A stretch of DNA of 64,000 nucleotides from Achromobacter sp. UMC71. Its GTDB lineage: Bacteria > Pseudomonadota > Gammaproteobacteria > Burkholderiales > Burkholderiaceae_B. Shown here piece by piece: positions 42,213-51,642 of this stretch. The stretch's first letter is position 1, and every line of letters starts with the position of its first letter. A model generated the notes under the pieces. The model was not told where the DNA came from. It saw nothing but the letters and a program-made list of their open reading frames with translations, and ran no database searches. The stretch lies in assembly GCF_014170305.1 (NCBI RefSeq), contig NZ_LZZT01000045.1, forward strand, positions 124,001 to 188,000, given 5' to 3'. A program made the position numbers and the translations under genes.

Positions 42213-43537
42213 GCCGAGACAAAGCCATGCTCAATGCCTTCGACCCCGCCGCAGCCGCTGCGCTGCCCGAGGCCGAACGCGCCCTGATCGCCCGCCGCCA
42301 GCGCGTGCTGGGCCCGTCCTACCGCCTGTTCTACGACCAGCCGCTGCATATCGTGCGCGGCGAAGGCGTATGGCTGATCGGCGCCGACGGCCAGCGCTAC
42401 CTGGACGCCTACAACAACGTGGCCTCGGTGGGCCACAGCCACCCGCGCGTGGTGCGCGCGATCGCTGAACAGGCCGCCGTGCTGAACACGCATACGCGCT
42501 ACCTGCACGACGGCGTGCTGGACTACGCCGAGCAACTGCTCGCCACCTTCCCCGAACCGCTGTCGCAAGTGATCTTCACCTGCACCGGCAGCGAAGCCAA
42601 CGACCTGGCCCTGCGCGTGGCGCGCAGCCATACGGGGGGCACCGGCGTCATCGTCACGCAACTGGCGTACCACGGCGTGACCACGGCGGTGGCGGCCGTA
42701 TCGCCGTCGCTGGGCCAGGCAGTGCCGCTGGGCCTGGACACGCGCACCGTGGCCGCGCCCGACAGCTACCGCCACGACCCGGCCACGCTGGGCGCGTGGT
42801 TTGGCCAGCAGGTGCAGTCGGCCATCGACGACATGCGTCGCCATGGCATTCGCCCGGCCGCGCTGCTGGTGGACACCATCCTCTCCAGCGACGGCGTCTA
42901 CAGCGACCCCGCGGGCTTTCTGGCGCCGGCGGTGCAGGCGATCCGCGATGCCGGCGGCCTGTTCATCGCCGACGAAGTCCAGGCAGGATTCGCGCGCACG
43001 GGGTCCTGCATGTGGGGCTTCCAGCGCCACGGCCTGGTGCCGGACATCGTCACCATGGGCAAGCCCATGGGCAACGGCCACCCCATTGCCGCGATGGTCT
43101 CGCGCCCCGACATCATGGAACGCTTTGGCCGCGACGCTCGCTATTTCAATACCTTCGGCGGCAACCCCGTGGCCTGCGCCGCGGCACAGGCCACGCTGGC
43201 GGTGATCCAGGAAGAAGGCCTGCAGGAAAACGCCGCGCGCACCGGGCAGTATCTGCGTGACGGCCTGCGGGCGCTGGCCCGACGCCACGCCCTGATCGGC
43301 GACGTGCGCGGCGATGGCCTGTTCATCGGCGTGGAACTGGTGCGCGACCGCGCCGCCAAGACCCCGGCCAAGGAAGAGACGCACCGTTTCGTCAACCTGA
43401 TGCGCGAACGCCGCGTGCTGCTCAGCGCCACCGGCCTGCACGGCAACGTGCTCAAGCTGCGCCCGCAACTGCCGTTCAATCGCGAGCACGCCGATCTGCT
43501 GCTGGCGGCGGCGGAGGCGGTGCTGGCCGAGCTGTAA
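42209..43537 (+). CDS. Class III PLP aminotransferase-fold enzyme, possible phospholyase
   Basis: A 442-residue PLP enzyme. Near the N-terminus is AYNNVASVGHSHPRVV, then CTGSEANDLALR, the PLP-phosphate region. IADEVQAGFARTG carries the pyridine-N Asp, and VTMGKPMGNGHPIAA carries the Schiff-base Lys. The pattern VASVGH and GKPMGNGHP is typical of the AGXT2L (ethanolamine-phosphate/phosphohydroxylysine) phospholyases rather than transaminases. Beside an APH kinase it likely eliminates phosphate from the phosphorylated substrate to give a semialdehyde. GTG start, overlapping the kinase stop. Confidence 0.78.
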   Translation: MSRDKAMLNAFDPAAAAALPEAERALIARRQRVLGPSYRLFYDQPLHIVRGEGVWLIGADGQRYLDAYNNVASVGHSHPRVVRAIAEQAAVLNTHTRYLHDGVLDYAEQLLATFPEPLSQVIFTCTGSEANDLALRVARSHTGGTGVIVTQLAYHGVTTAVAAVSPSLGQAVPLGLDTRTVAAPDSYRHDPATLGAWFGQQVQSAIDDMRRHGIRPAALLVDTILSSDGVYSDPAGFLAPAVQAIRDAGGLFIADEVQAGFARTGSCMWGFQRHGLVPDIVTMGKPMGNGHPIAAMVSRPDIMERFGRDARYFNTFGGNPVACAAAQATLAVIQEEGLQENAARTGQYLRDGLRALARRHALIGDVRGDGLFIGVELVRDRAAKTPAKEETHRFVNLMRERRVLLSATGLHGNVLKLRPQLPFNREHADLLLAAAEAVLAEL

Positions 43538-43559
43538 AGACGGCGGGGCGCCCCGCCGT
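43538..43559. terminator. Perfect GC-rich palindrome between convergent genes
   Basis: An 11+11-bp palindrome (half GACGGCGGGGC) lies directly after the aminotransferase-fold gene and before the end of the MocR gene. It has no T-run; it may terminate in both directions. Confidence 0.45.
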
Positions 43560-43584
43560 CCACCCGGATTGCCGGGCCCGGGCG

Positions 43585-45087
43585 TCAACGCTTGCCGGCC
43601 CGAGCCGACTTGGCCTGCGTTGCCCGTTCCAACGCCCGCGCGAAACGCATCACGCCATCGTCGATGCGTTCGCACGGCACGCCGCCATAGCCCAGCACCA
43701 CGGCGGGCCTGCTGGCCCGTGCGGCGTCTGGCAGGTAGTGCGGCAGGCCCAGCACGATACCCTCTTGCTTGGCGGCGTCCGCCAGCCGCGCAACCTGGAC
43801 CCTGGGCCGCAAACGCGCATAGACGTGCAGGCCGGCGCGCGCCTGCGACAGTTCCACCTGATCCCCGACCCGCGCCGCCAGCGCCTCGCGCAGCACCGCC
43901 TGGCGGCCGGCGTACTCGGTGCGCAGGCGTTTGATGTTGTGCGAGAAATGGCCATCGCCCATGAAGTCGGCCAGCGCCGCCTGCAAGTGCAGCTGGCCAG
44001 GCCGGTAGATGCTGGCGGCCGCCTGCGAGAACGAGGCGGCCACTTGCGGCGGCACCACCATGTAGCTCATACGCAGGCCCGCGAACATGGTCTTGCTGAA
44101 CGTGCCCATGTAGATCACGCGGCCGTCCGCGTCCAGGCCCTGCAGCGACGGAATCGGCGCGCCGTCGTAGCGGAACTCGCTGTCGTAGTCGTCCTCGATC
44201 ACCCACAGCCCGCGCGTGCGCGCCGCTTGCAGCAGTTCCAGGCGGCGGGCCAGCGGCATCACCACGCCGGTGGGGTACTGATGCGACGGACTGGTGATCA
44301 GCAGCCGCGCGCGGCGCGGCTGCGGGCTGGCGGCCAGGTCCAGGCCCTGGTCGTCCACCACCGCGGCATGCGCCCGCACGCCGGCCGCGCCCAGCACGGG
44401 CGGAAAGGCCCAGTGGCAGGGGCTTTCGACCAAGGCGCTGTCGCCCCATTCCGTCAGCAGCCGCGCGCACAGGTCCACCGACTGGTGCGTGCCCGCCGTG
44501 ACGATGACCTGCTCGGGCTCGCACACGACCGACCGCGCCAGGCGCAGGTAATTGGCAATCGCCAGCCGCAGCGGCATGTAGCCCGCGCCGTCCTTGGCAT
44601 AGCCCGACAACGCCAGATTGGATTTGCCCAGGTGGCGCGACACCAGGCGGCGCCAGAGATGAAACGGGAACAGGCTGGCATCGGCCACGCCCGGCACGAA
44701 GGCGCCCGTGTGCTGGGCCAGCCCGCCGGCGCCGCCCGCGATGGTCTCGCCGCGCGCCGACAGGCCCGGCCGATGGCGCTGCACGTGCTCGGGCGACTCG
44801 GGCGGCAACAGCGGCCGGTCCACCGTTTTTTCCACGAAGGTACCGCTGCCGCCACGTGCGCTCAGGTAGTTTTCGGCGATCAGCCTTTCGTAAGCCAGCG
44901 TCACCGTGATGCGTGAAATTTCCAAGTCGGCGGCCAGCGCGCGCGACGACGGCAGGCGTTGGCCCGCGACCAGCGTGTGGTCCAGCACACCGCGCCGAAC
45001 AATGTCGTAGATCTGCTTCTGCAAGGCTTCATCCGACTCGCGTGACAGCGAACCGGCGAGCAAATCGGCAAGCAGGACTTCCTTCAT
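43585..45087 (-). CDS. MocR/PdxR-type regulator (GntR HTH plus aminotransferase fold)
   Basis: A 500-residue regulator. The N-terminal GntR HTH (~10-85; LPSSRALAADLEISRITVTLAYERL) is followed by a fold-type I aminotransferase-like domain in which VIEDDYDSEFRY and YMGTFSKTMFAGLRMSYMV carry the PLP-binding Lys. MocR proteins sense PLP adducts of amines. It lies between the kinase/phospholyase operon and an MHS transporter, and TGGCTATA half-sites occur in both promoters, so it probably controls both plus itself. Confidence 0.88.
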   Translation of the reverse strand: MKEVLLADLLAGSLSRESDEALQKQIYDIVRRGVLDHTLVAGQRLPSSRALAADLEISRITVTLAYERLIAENYLSARGGSGTFVEKTVDRPLLPPESPEHVQRHRPGLSARGETIAGGAGGLAQHTGAFVPGVADASLFPFHLWRRLVSRHLGKSNLALSGYAKDGAGYMPLRLAIANYLRLARSVVCEPEQVIVTAGTHQSVDLCARLLTEWGDSALVESPCHWAFPPVLGAAGVRAHAAVVDDQGLDLAASPQPRRARLLITSPSHQYPTGVVMPLARRLELLQAARTRGLWVIEDDYDSEFRYDGAPIPSLQGLDADGRVIYMGTFSKTMFAGLRMSYMVVPPQVAASFSQAAASIYRPGQLHLQAALADFMGDGHFSHNIKRLRTEYAGRQAVLREALAARVGDQVELSQARAGLHVYARLRPRVQVARLADAAKQEGIVLGLPHYLPDAARASRPAVVLGYGGVPCERIDDGVMRFARALERATQAKSARAGKR

Positions 45088-45114
45088 GAAGTGGACCTAT
45101 CTCTGGGCACATTG

Positions 45115-45146
45115 TGGCTATACAAGATATAGCCAGTAGTTGCTAT
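45115..45146. promoter_or_regulatory. MocR/MHS divergent operator
   Basis: TGGCTATA-CAAGA-TATAGCCA (45115-45135) is a perfect 8-bp inverted repeat; TTGCTAT follows at 45140, a third imperfect direct copy 25 bp from the first. It lies 28 nt upstream of the mocR start and ~76 nt upstream of the transporter start. Confidence 0.6.
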
Positions 45147-45210
45147 CGTCAACGCCGTCATCAGACGTCGCGGCGCCGCTTGGGCAGCCGCGCAAAACAA
45201 GGGGAATTCC

Positions 45211-46527
45211 ATGAACGACACGACGGGCCGCAGGCAGCCGGTCAGGGCCGCGGCCGCGGCTTTCTTCGGCACCATGATCGAGTGGTACGACTTTTATTGC
45301 TACGCCACGGCGGCCGCCCTGGTGTTCGGCGACGTGTTCTTCGCCACCAACGATCCCTTCATGGGCACGCTGGCATCGCTGGGCACATTCGCCATCGGCT
45401 TTTTCGCGCGGCCGGTGGGCGCGGTGCTGTTCGGCCACATGGGCGACCGCATCGGGCGCAAGCAGAGCCTGGTCTTCACGCTGCTGCTGATGGGCGTGGC
45501 CACCACGCTGATCGGGTTGCTGCCGTCCTATCATTCCATCGGCCTGGCCGCCGTGGTGCTGCTGGTGGCCCTGCGCCTGGTGCAGGGCATCGCGGTAGGC
45601 GGCGAATGGGGCGGCGCGGTGCTGATCGCGGCCGAACACGCGCCGCCCAAGTGGCGCACCTTCCTGGCGTCGGCGCCACAATACGGCAGCCCCATCGGCC
45701 TGATCCTGGCCACCGGCGTGTTCCGCCTGGTGTCCGACCTGCCCAAGGAAGACTTCCTGTCGTGGGGCTGGCGCCTGCCGTTCATCATCAGCGGCGTGCT
45801 GGTGCTGGTGGCCTTCGTGATCCGCCGCGGCGTCAACGAAAGCCCCGAACTCGAAGCCCGCCTGAAAGCGCAGAAAAAGGAAACCACCGCACCCATCCGC
45901 CTGGTGCTGCGCGAACGCAAGCGCGCCTTGCTGCTGGGCATCGGCCTGTGCCTCCTGGGCATCTCGGGGTTCTATTTCGTAACGACTCTGATGATCACCT
46001 ACACCACCACCTACCTGAAGATCACGCGCAGCCAGATCCTGGACGTCGTGACGTGGGCCGGCGTGGTCGAACTGATCAGCTTCCCGATCGCTTCATACAT
46101 CGCCACCCGCATCGGCGAGCGGCGCTTCCTGATCTGGGTCACCGCGTTGTCCACGCTCTGGTCCGTGCCGATGATGATGCTGATCCTGACGGGCGACATC
46201 CAGAACATCGCCATCGGCATCCTGACCGCGATCTTCCTGATCGGCGCCTACTACGCGGTGCTGGCGCCCTACCTGCCCTTGGCCTTCCCGGTGGAGATGC
46301 GCTACACCGGCATCTCGCTCAGCTTCCAGTTGTGCGGCGCGATCTTCGGCGGCACCACGCCGCTGGTGGGCCTGTGGGTGGCGCACACCTTCGGCCTGAC
46401 CTGGCAGCCGATGGCGCTGATGTTCGCCATCATCGCGGGCGCCAACTTCCTGTGCGCGGTGTACCTGCCGACCGCCGAACGCGATGCCGCCCGCAACCGG
46501 CGGCCGCCTTGGGCTTTACAAGAATAA
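45211..46527 (+). CDS. MHS-family MFS transporter (ProP/KgtP-like)
   Basis: A 438-residue twelve-helix symporter. TM1 has AAFFGTMIEWYDFYCYATAA and the TM2-3 loop has FGHMGDRIGRKQSLVF, the metabolite:H+ symporter signature. A later match is VGGEWGGAVLIAAEHAP. Relatives carry proline/betaine, alpha-ketoglutarate or dicarboxylates. As a neighbour of a MocR protein and sharing its operator, it probably imports the amino-containing substrate of the M20/kinase/PLP operon. RBS AAGGGGAA. Confidence 0.88.
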   Translation: MNDTTGRRQPVRAAAAAFFGTMIEWYDFYCYATAAALVFGDVFFATNDPFMGTLASLGTFAIGFFARPVGAVLFGHMGDRIGRKQSLVFTLLLMGVATTLIGLLPSYHSIGLAAVVLLVALRLVQGIAVGGEWGGAVLIAAEHAPPKWRTFLASAPQYGSPIGLILATGVFRLVSDLPKEDFLSWGWRLPFIISGVLVLVAFVIRRGVNESPELEARLKAQKKETTAPIRLVLRERKRALLLGIGLCLLGISGFYFVTTLMITYTTTYLKITRSQILDVVTWAGVVELISFPIASYIATRIGERRFLIWVTALSTLWSVPMMMLILTGDIQNIAIGILTAIFLIGAYYAVLAPYLPLAFPVEMRYTGISLSFQLCGAIFGGTTPLVGLWVAHTFGLTWQPMALMFAIIAGANFLCAVYLPTAERDAARNRRPPWALQE

Positions 46528-46545
46528 TTTTTATTTGCAATAATC
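46522..46545. promoter_or_regulatory. Possible Fur-box-like A/T element
   Basis: The A/T-rich stretch between the transporter stop and the FecI-type sigma gene (GAATAATTTTTATTTGCAATA) resembles a degenerate Fur box, expected for this gene class. Low certainty. Confidence 0.25.
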
Positions 46546-46576
46546 GGCGGCTTCGTCCCTTTCCCGTTTCCCCCGC

Positions 46577-47080
46577 ATGCGCCGGACCCGCCCCGCAGAA
46601 CACGGTTGGCTCGCCTACTACCGCGAGTTGCTGGGCACATGGAAACGCAAGGGGCACACCGCGGGCGACGTCGAAGACACCACCCACGACGCCATCGCCA
46701 ACCTGCTGGAAGGCGATGTGTCGGCGATCCGCAATCCGCGCGCCTACCTGCACCGCAGCGTCTACCACGGCCTGGTGAACCAGCACCACAAGCAGCAGCG
46801 CGCCGCCGCCATCCCCTTGCAGGACCTGGACGAAAGCGATCATCCCGCCCAGGACGGCCCCGAGGCCGGCGCCCGCACGGCCCAGCTGTCACAAGCCCTG
46901 CGCCAGGCGCTGGACGAACTGCCCGCGCCCTGCGCCGAGGTCTTCGCCTGGCACCGGCTGGAAGGCTGGACCGTGCCGGAAATCGCCGCGCACCTGGGGC
47001 TGTCGGTCAGCAGCGTCGAAAAGCATCTCACCCGCACCATGCGGCACCTTCACACCCGCCTGCATGCCTATGCGCGATGA
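46577..47080 (+). CDS. ECF sigma factor, FecI type
   Basis: A 167-residue sigma factor. Region 2 is RRTRPAEHGWLAYYRELLGTW and TTHDAIANLL. Region 4 is ELPAPCAEVFAWHRLEGWTVPEIAAHLGLSVSSVEKHL, with its HTH near the C-terminus. FecI-type sigmas are activated by a FecR protein when a siderophore receptor signals, and direct transcription of that receptor. FecR and an STN receptor follow, completing the surface-signalling cassette. Confidence 0.88.
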   Translation: MRRTRPAEHGWLAYYRELLGTWKRKGHTAGDVEDTTHDAIANLLEGDVSAIRNPRAYLHRSVYHGLVNQHHKQQRAAAIPLQDLDESDHPAQDGPEAGARTAQLSQALRQALDELPAPCAEVFAWHRLEGWTVPEIAAHLGLSVSSVEKHLTRTMRHLHTRLHAYAR

Positions 47081-47157
47081 CATTACGGACTTTCATGGCC
47101 AGATTGTCTTATCCCATAAGGCCGGGCGGAATGCGCTGATGCCGGCACGGGAGCACC

Positions 47158-48147
47158 ATGGACACCTCTGATTTTTCCAATCTGCCTGGGGATCCCCTGG
47201 ACGCGGCGGCCTATTGGTTCACCCGCGACCACGGCGGCCTCATGACGGCTGGCGAACGGCGGCAGTTCCAGGCCTGGCGCCAGGCCGATCCCGCCCACGA
47301 GCGCGCCTACCAGGAGATGCTGCAGATCTGGCGCCTGACGCAGGCCGTGCCGGACCGCGACCTGCGCCCGCTGGCCGCGCGCAAGCCGACGCCGCGCCTT
47401 GCCTCGCCGCAGCGCCGCCGCCTGACTTGGGGGCTGGCCGGCGCGGTGGGCGCGGCTGCCGCCGCCGGCGTGGCGTGGCCGCTGTGGTGGCCAGCCCAGG
47501 CGCTGTTCCAGCAGGGCTACGCCACCGGCCGTGGCGAACGCCGCCGGATCGCACTGCAGGACGACTCCGTCCTGACGCTGAACACCGCCACCCAGGCCGA
47601 CGTGCGCTATACGCAGGACGAACGCCATATCGCGTTGCAGGCCGGCGAAATCATGTTTGAAGTGTCGCCCGACAAGGCCCGGCCGTTCATCGTCGACACC
47701 GCCGTGGGGCGCGTGCGCGTCACCGGCACGCGCTTCAACGTGCGCTACGACCGCGAGCGCATGGCGGTCTCGGTCGAATCCGGATCGGTCGAAGTTTCCA
47801 CTGGCCCCTGGTGGAACCGCCAGCTCGCGCAACTGACCGCCGGCCAGGGCATCAGCCTGGCCCATCGCGGCGACGCCATGCAGGTCGAGGCGGTGGACGT
47901 CGCCTCGCTCACCGCCTGGCGCCAGGGCAAGGCCGTGTTCGACAACGTGCCGCTGGCGCAAGTGGTGGACGAGATCAACCGCTACCGCAGCCAGCCCATC
48001 CGCGTCGCCGCCGCGCTGCGCGGCATCCGCATCGCGGGCGTCTTCGACGTGGACAACACCGCCAGCTTTCTGACGGCCCTGCCCGCCCTGATCCCGGTGC
48101 GCGTGGTGCCGCGCGCGGACGGCGGCAGCGACATCGCGGCGCGATGA
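47158..48147 (+). CDS. FecR-type anti-sigma/sigma regulator
   Basis: A 329-residue protein. The cytoplasmic DUF4880 segment (~15-60; AAYWFTRDHGGLMTAGERRQF) binds the sigma factor. A single membrane helix (~90-115; GAVGAAAAAGVAWPLWW) leads to the periplasmic FecR domain (~125-260; VTGTRFNVRYD, AGQGISLAHRGD). A C-terminal STN-interacting domain (QVVDEINRYRSQPIRVA) follows. It couples the TonB receptor to the sigma factor. Encoded 77 nt after the sigma gene. Confidence 0.9.
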   Translation: MDTSDFSNLPGDPLDAAAYWFTRDHGGLMTAGERRQFQAWRQADPAHERAYQEMLQIWRLTQAVPDRDLRPLAARKPTPRLASPQRRRLTWGLAGAVGAAAAAGVAWPLWWPAQALFQQGYATGRGERRRIALQDDSVLTLNTATQADVRYTQDERHIALQAGEIMFEVSPDKARPFIVDTAVGRVRVTGTRFNVRYDRERMAVSVESGSVEVSTGPWWNRQLAQLTAGQGISLAHRGDAMQVEAVDVASLTAWRQGKAVFDNVPLAQVVDEINRYRSQPIRVAAALRGIRIAGVFDVDNTASFLTALPALIPVRVVPRADGGSDIAAR

Positions 48148-48236
48148 TACAAACGGTTTCAATTTTGAGTTGAGAATCATTACGGGGTTGGCCCGCCGAT
48201 TCGCTCATAGCAAGTAAGCGGGGTTTTTCGCCTCGC

Positions 48237-50687
48237 ATGAACCCCCGGCCGGATCGCATCCGATCCGCCGTCCCGACTGAGCCCATCGTGACGACCACCG
48301 CCCTGTGCCCCCTGGCCTTGGCTATCGCCGCCGCGCTGGCCGTGGTGCCGCCAGCAGCCCGGGCGCAAACGCAAGCGCCGGCCCAAGCCGCCACCGTCAA
48401 GATCAACCTCCCCGCCCAAGCGCTGGCTCAGGCGTTGCTGCAACTGGGCCGCCAGACCAACCTGCAGGTCTATTACCTGCCCGAGGCCGTGCAGAACCGC
48501 CGCGCGCCCGCCGTCAGCGGCACGCTCACGCCGCAACAGGCGCTGGACCGGCTGCTGGCCGGCACCGGCCTGGTGGCCAAGATCGACGGCAACACCGCCG
48601 TCGTGCAGCCCCCGGCATCGGAAACCGCCACCCTGCCCGCCGTGTCCGTCTACGGCGACACGCGCGGCGAAGCCGTCGAAGGCCTGGTCGCGCGCCGCAG
48701 CCGCACCGGCACCAAGACCGACACCGCGCTCAACGAAATTCCGCAGACCATCAACGTCGTCACCGCGCAGCAGGTCGAGATGACCGGCGCCACCGACATC
48801 AACCAGGCCCTGCACTACGTGCCCGGTTTTTCCAGCTACGGCTCGGACAACCGCTCGGACTGGTATTCCGCGCTGCGCGGTTTCACCCCCACCGCCTATG
48901 TTGACGGCCTGCAGGTGCCCAACACGCTCAACCTGGCCAGCTGGCGCGTCGACCCCTACCTGATCGACAGCATCACCGTGCTGCGCGGGCCGACCTCGGT
49001 GCTGTACGGCCAGGGCGACCCCGGTGCCATCGTCGACGTGCAGAGCAAGCTCGCCAACGGCGAACGCACCCGCGAAATCGAGGCCCAGGTCGGCAACTAT
49101 GCGCGCAAGCAGCTCAGCTTCGATATCGGCGACAACATCGACGAGAACGGCACGCTGTCGTACCGCGTGTTGGGCGTGGGCCGCGACGGCAACGCCCAGA
49201 CCGGCCCCAACAAGGATCAGCGCGTGGTCCTTGCGCCATCGCTGCGCTGGCAGCCCAGCGCCGCCACCAGCCTGACCCTGTCCGCCACCTTCCTGGAAGA
49301 CTGGGGCGACATCACCAGCAACTTCCTGCCCGCCCAAGGCACGGTGCTGCCCAACCCCAACGGCCGCATTTCGCGCGACCTCTACACCGGCGACCCGGAT
49401 TTCAACTACTACCACAAGAAGCAGTGGTCGCTCGGCTACGCGCTGGAACACAAACTGGACTCGGTCTGGACCCTGCGCCAGAACACCCGCCTGATGCACC
49501 TGCAGTTGAACAACCGCTCGGTCTATGGCGGCGGCCTGGATGACAGCGATCCCACCATGGCCTCGATGACGCGCTACGCCGGCATCTTCCAGTTCAACTA
49601 CAGCCGCTTCGACGTCGACAACCAGGCCGAAGCCAAATTCCGCACCGGCGCGCTGGAACACACGCTGCTGACCGGCCTGGAATACAGCCGCCAATCCACC
49701 ACCGACAGCGAATCGCTGGCGCTGGCGCCGTCCTTGAATCTGTACAACCCGGTCTACGCGCCGGTCAATAAATCGCTGTTCTACGGCCCGAACGCCTACC
49801 CGCGCACCGACACCTACACCACCATGAACGCGGTGGGCCTGTACGCGCAAGACCAGATCAAATGGGACCGCTGGGTGCTGACGCTGGGCGGCCGCAAGGA
49901 CTGGGCCAAGACCGAACAGACCGACCGCGAAGCCGATGCCCGCACCTCACAGCTGGACCAGGCCTTTACCGGCCGCGTCGGCCTGACCTACCTGGGTGAC
50001 TACGGCCTGTCGCCCTACGTCAGCTACGCCACGTCGTTCAATCCGGTGTCCAACACCCGCCTGGCCGACGGCTCGTGGGCCAAGCCCACCAAGGGTGAAC
50101 AGATCGAAGCCGGCCTGCGCTGGCAGCCCGACGGCAAGAACCTGACGCTGAACGCCGCCGTCTACCAGATCAAGCAGACCGACGTCGTCACCAACAACCC
50201 GGACGATCCCACCAACAGCACCTACGTGCAGACGGGCGCCGTGCGTTCGCAAGGCGTCGAGCTGAGCGCGGTGGGCAAGGTCACCCCCGAGCTCTCGATC
50301 GTCGGCGCCTACGTGTTCCAGAACGTCAAGATCACCAAGGCCAACGACGGCACCGAAGGCAAATGGCCGGTGGATATCCCGCGCCCGCGCCAGATGGCCT
50401 CGCTGTGGGCCGACTGGACCTGGCGCACCGGCCCGCTGGAAGGCTTCGGCATGGGCGCCGGGGTGCGCTACCAGAGCTCGGCGGCCGGCGCGTCCGACAA
50501 CTCGTTGAAGATCCCCAGCTATACCGTCTACGACGCCGGCCTGCACTACGAGATGCCCAACTGGCGCTTTGCCCTGAACGCCGCCAACCTGTTCGACAAG
50601 CAATATGTCAGCGGCTGCCAGTCGTATGGCGTGTGCATGTACGGCAACGGCCGCACGGTGGTGGCATCGGTGAAGTACTACTGGTAG
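48237..50687 (+). CDS. TonB-dependent siderophore receptor with STN signalling domain
   Basis: An 816-residue outer-membrane transporter. It has an extended Sec signal peptide, then the STN domain (~50-125; LPAQALAQALLQLGRQTNLQVYY, split here) used in surface signalling. The plug (~150-280) includes VVTAQQVEM and VLRGPTSVLYGQGDPGAIV, and a 22-strand barrel ends VVASVKYYW. Two cysteines near the end (GCQSYGVCMYG) resemble hydroxamate-type receptors (FoxA/FhuE/FhuA), so a ferric hydroxamate ligand is likely. It is the target of the upstream FecI/FecR pair. Confidence 0.88.
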   Translation: MNPRPDRIRSAVPTEPIVTTTALCPLALAIAAALAVVPPAARAQTQAPAQAATVKINLPAQALAQALLQLGRQTNLQVYYLPEAVQNRRAPAVSGTLTPQQALDRLLAGTGLVAKIDGNTAVVQPPASETATLPAVSVYGDTRGEAVEGLVARRSRTGTKTDTALNEIPQTINVVTAQQVEMTGATDINQALHYVPGFSSYGSDNRSDWYSALRGFTPTAYVDGLQVPNTLNLASWRVDPYLIDSITVLRGPTSVLYGQGDPGAIVDVQSKLANGERTREIEAQVGNYARKQLSFDIGDNIDENGTLSYRVLGVGRDGNAQTGPNKDQRVVLAPSLRWQPSAATSLTLSATFLEDWGDITSNFLPAQGTVLPNPNGRISRDLYTGDPDFNYYHKKQWSLGYALEHKLDSVWTLRQNTRLMHLQLNNRSVYGGGLDDSDPTMASMTRYAGIFQFNYSRFDVDNQAEAKFRTGALEHTLLTGLEYSRQSTTDSESLALAPSLNLYNPVYAPVNKSLFYGPNAYPRTDTYTTMNAVGLYAQDQIKWDRWVLTLGGRKDWAKTEQTDREADARTSQLDQAFTGRVGLTYLGDYGLSPYVSYATSFNPVSNTRLADGSWAKPTKGEQIEAGLRWQPDGKNLTLNAAVYQIKQTDVVTNNPDDPTNSTYVQTGAVRSQGVELSAVGKVTPELSIVGAYVFQNVKITKANDGTEGKWPVDIPRPRQMASLWADWTWRTGPLEGFGMGAGVRYQSSAAGASDNSLKIPSYTVYDAGLHYEMPNWRFALNAANLFDKQYVSGCQSYGVCMYGNGRTVVASVKYYW

Positions 50688-50737
50688 GGCGGCTCCTGAA
50701 TCTGCAACCCCGCGAGGAGCATTCGGGGACCGCAGCC

Positions 50738-51079
50738 TCAGTCCTGCAGCAGTTTTTCGATGGCAGGCAACAGCCATTGCCCCAGATCGACCGAGCCATC
50801 GTCGACCAGTTCGTAGGTGGCCGGATGGACGTCCAGCCGCCGTGCCATTTCCATCTTGGAATAACCGCGCCAATGGCGCCAGGCACGCAGACTGGTCCAG
50901 CCGTGCGTGTTCATCAGCGCCTGCACCACGGAGCTGCGCGAAGGGCCGCCCGCGCGCGCCAGCAGCCACATGGACAGCAGCGCCGACGTATTCAGACCCA
51001 CGGAATGCGAAAGCGCTTCTGCCGGCGACTCGGCACCGGTAGAAACGGAAAGACACGGGAAAACGGGGGCACCATTCAT
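50738..51079 (-). CDS. Small HTH-like protein of unknown function
   Basis: About 113 residues if the start is MNGAPVF (51079). The C-terminal ~60 residues (LRAWRHWRGYSKMEMARRLDVHPATYELVDDGS) look like a helix-turn-helix of the XRE kind with a poor third helix. No effector domain. It lies between the siderophore receptor and a HipA remnant and might be a relic antitoxin-like regulator, though the usual hipB-hipA order is reversed. Start and function are uncertain. Confidence 0.45.
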   Translation of the reverse strand: MNGAPVFPCLSVSTGAESPAEALSHSVGLNTSALLSMWLLARAGGPSRSSVVQALMNTHGWTSLRAWRHWRGYSKMEMARRLDVHPATYELVDDGSVDLGQWLLPAIEKLLQD

Positions 51080-51263
51080 TGCGGCATCAACGGGATCGGC
51101 CAAGAGAGTAGCCCCGCCTCTTTCTGCGGGAAGGCGCTGCCGCAGCGGCCTTTCCGCAAGCGCGCCAAGCCATGGACTGTGCTTGGCCACTATATCGACG
51201 CACGAACACGCCGAACATCAGACTGTTCCTAAATCCACGTGCTCAACGCTTGCACGCCGCGGC

Positions 51264-51548
51264 TCACCGGTCCGGGCCACCAGGCTCGCGCTGTGTCCGG
51301 CCAAGGGGCCGGATCAGGCGCAAACGGCCCTCCAGCATCCCGAATCCATACGTCCGCGTCGTCACGTCCAAGCGGCTTTCGCACACCGCCTTCGTGTTGC
51401 CAGCCAAGCCCAAGGGCATCTTGAAGATATGGATGGTCGACGTTGCACCGTGCGGCCGGCACCAGCGGCCGTTGAACCGCAAGAAAGCGGCCTTTTCCTG
51501 CGCGCCGGCAATGGACATCCGGAAATCGTCGCGCTCGATGGCATCGGT
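51264..51548 (-). pseudogene. HipA-family toxin kinase remnant
   Basis: The minus strand reads DAIERDDFRMSIAGAQEKAAFLRFNGRWC, then THIFK-like TIHIFKMPLGLAGN (about residues 1-45 of the frame). This is the conserved SIAGAQEK and ATP-site region of HipA serine/threonine kinases. After GNTKAV the family sequence stops and an unrelated tail follows; the rest of the kinase, with the catalytic Asp, is missing. Inactive fragment of a HipBA module. Confidence 0.6.
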
Positions 51549-51642
51549 TCAGAACATAGGATCAGTCCGCAAACTGAATAATTTTGCCGACGCTCCAGAA
51601 AAATCAGAATGATCTGATTGCCCGCTCGCTTGATTGATCCGT

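Noticed and set aside
42089-44524. 811-residue minus-strand open frame
   Set aside because: Overlaps the aminotransferase-fold gene on the other strand and the MocR gene out of frame; no domain composition of a real protein.
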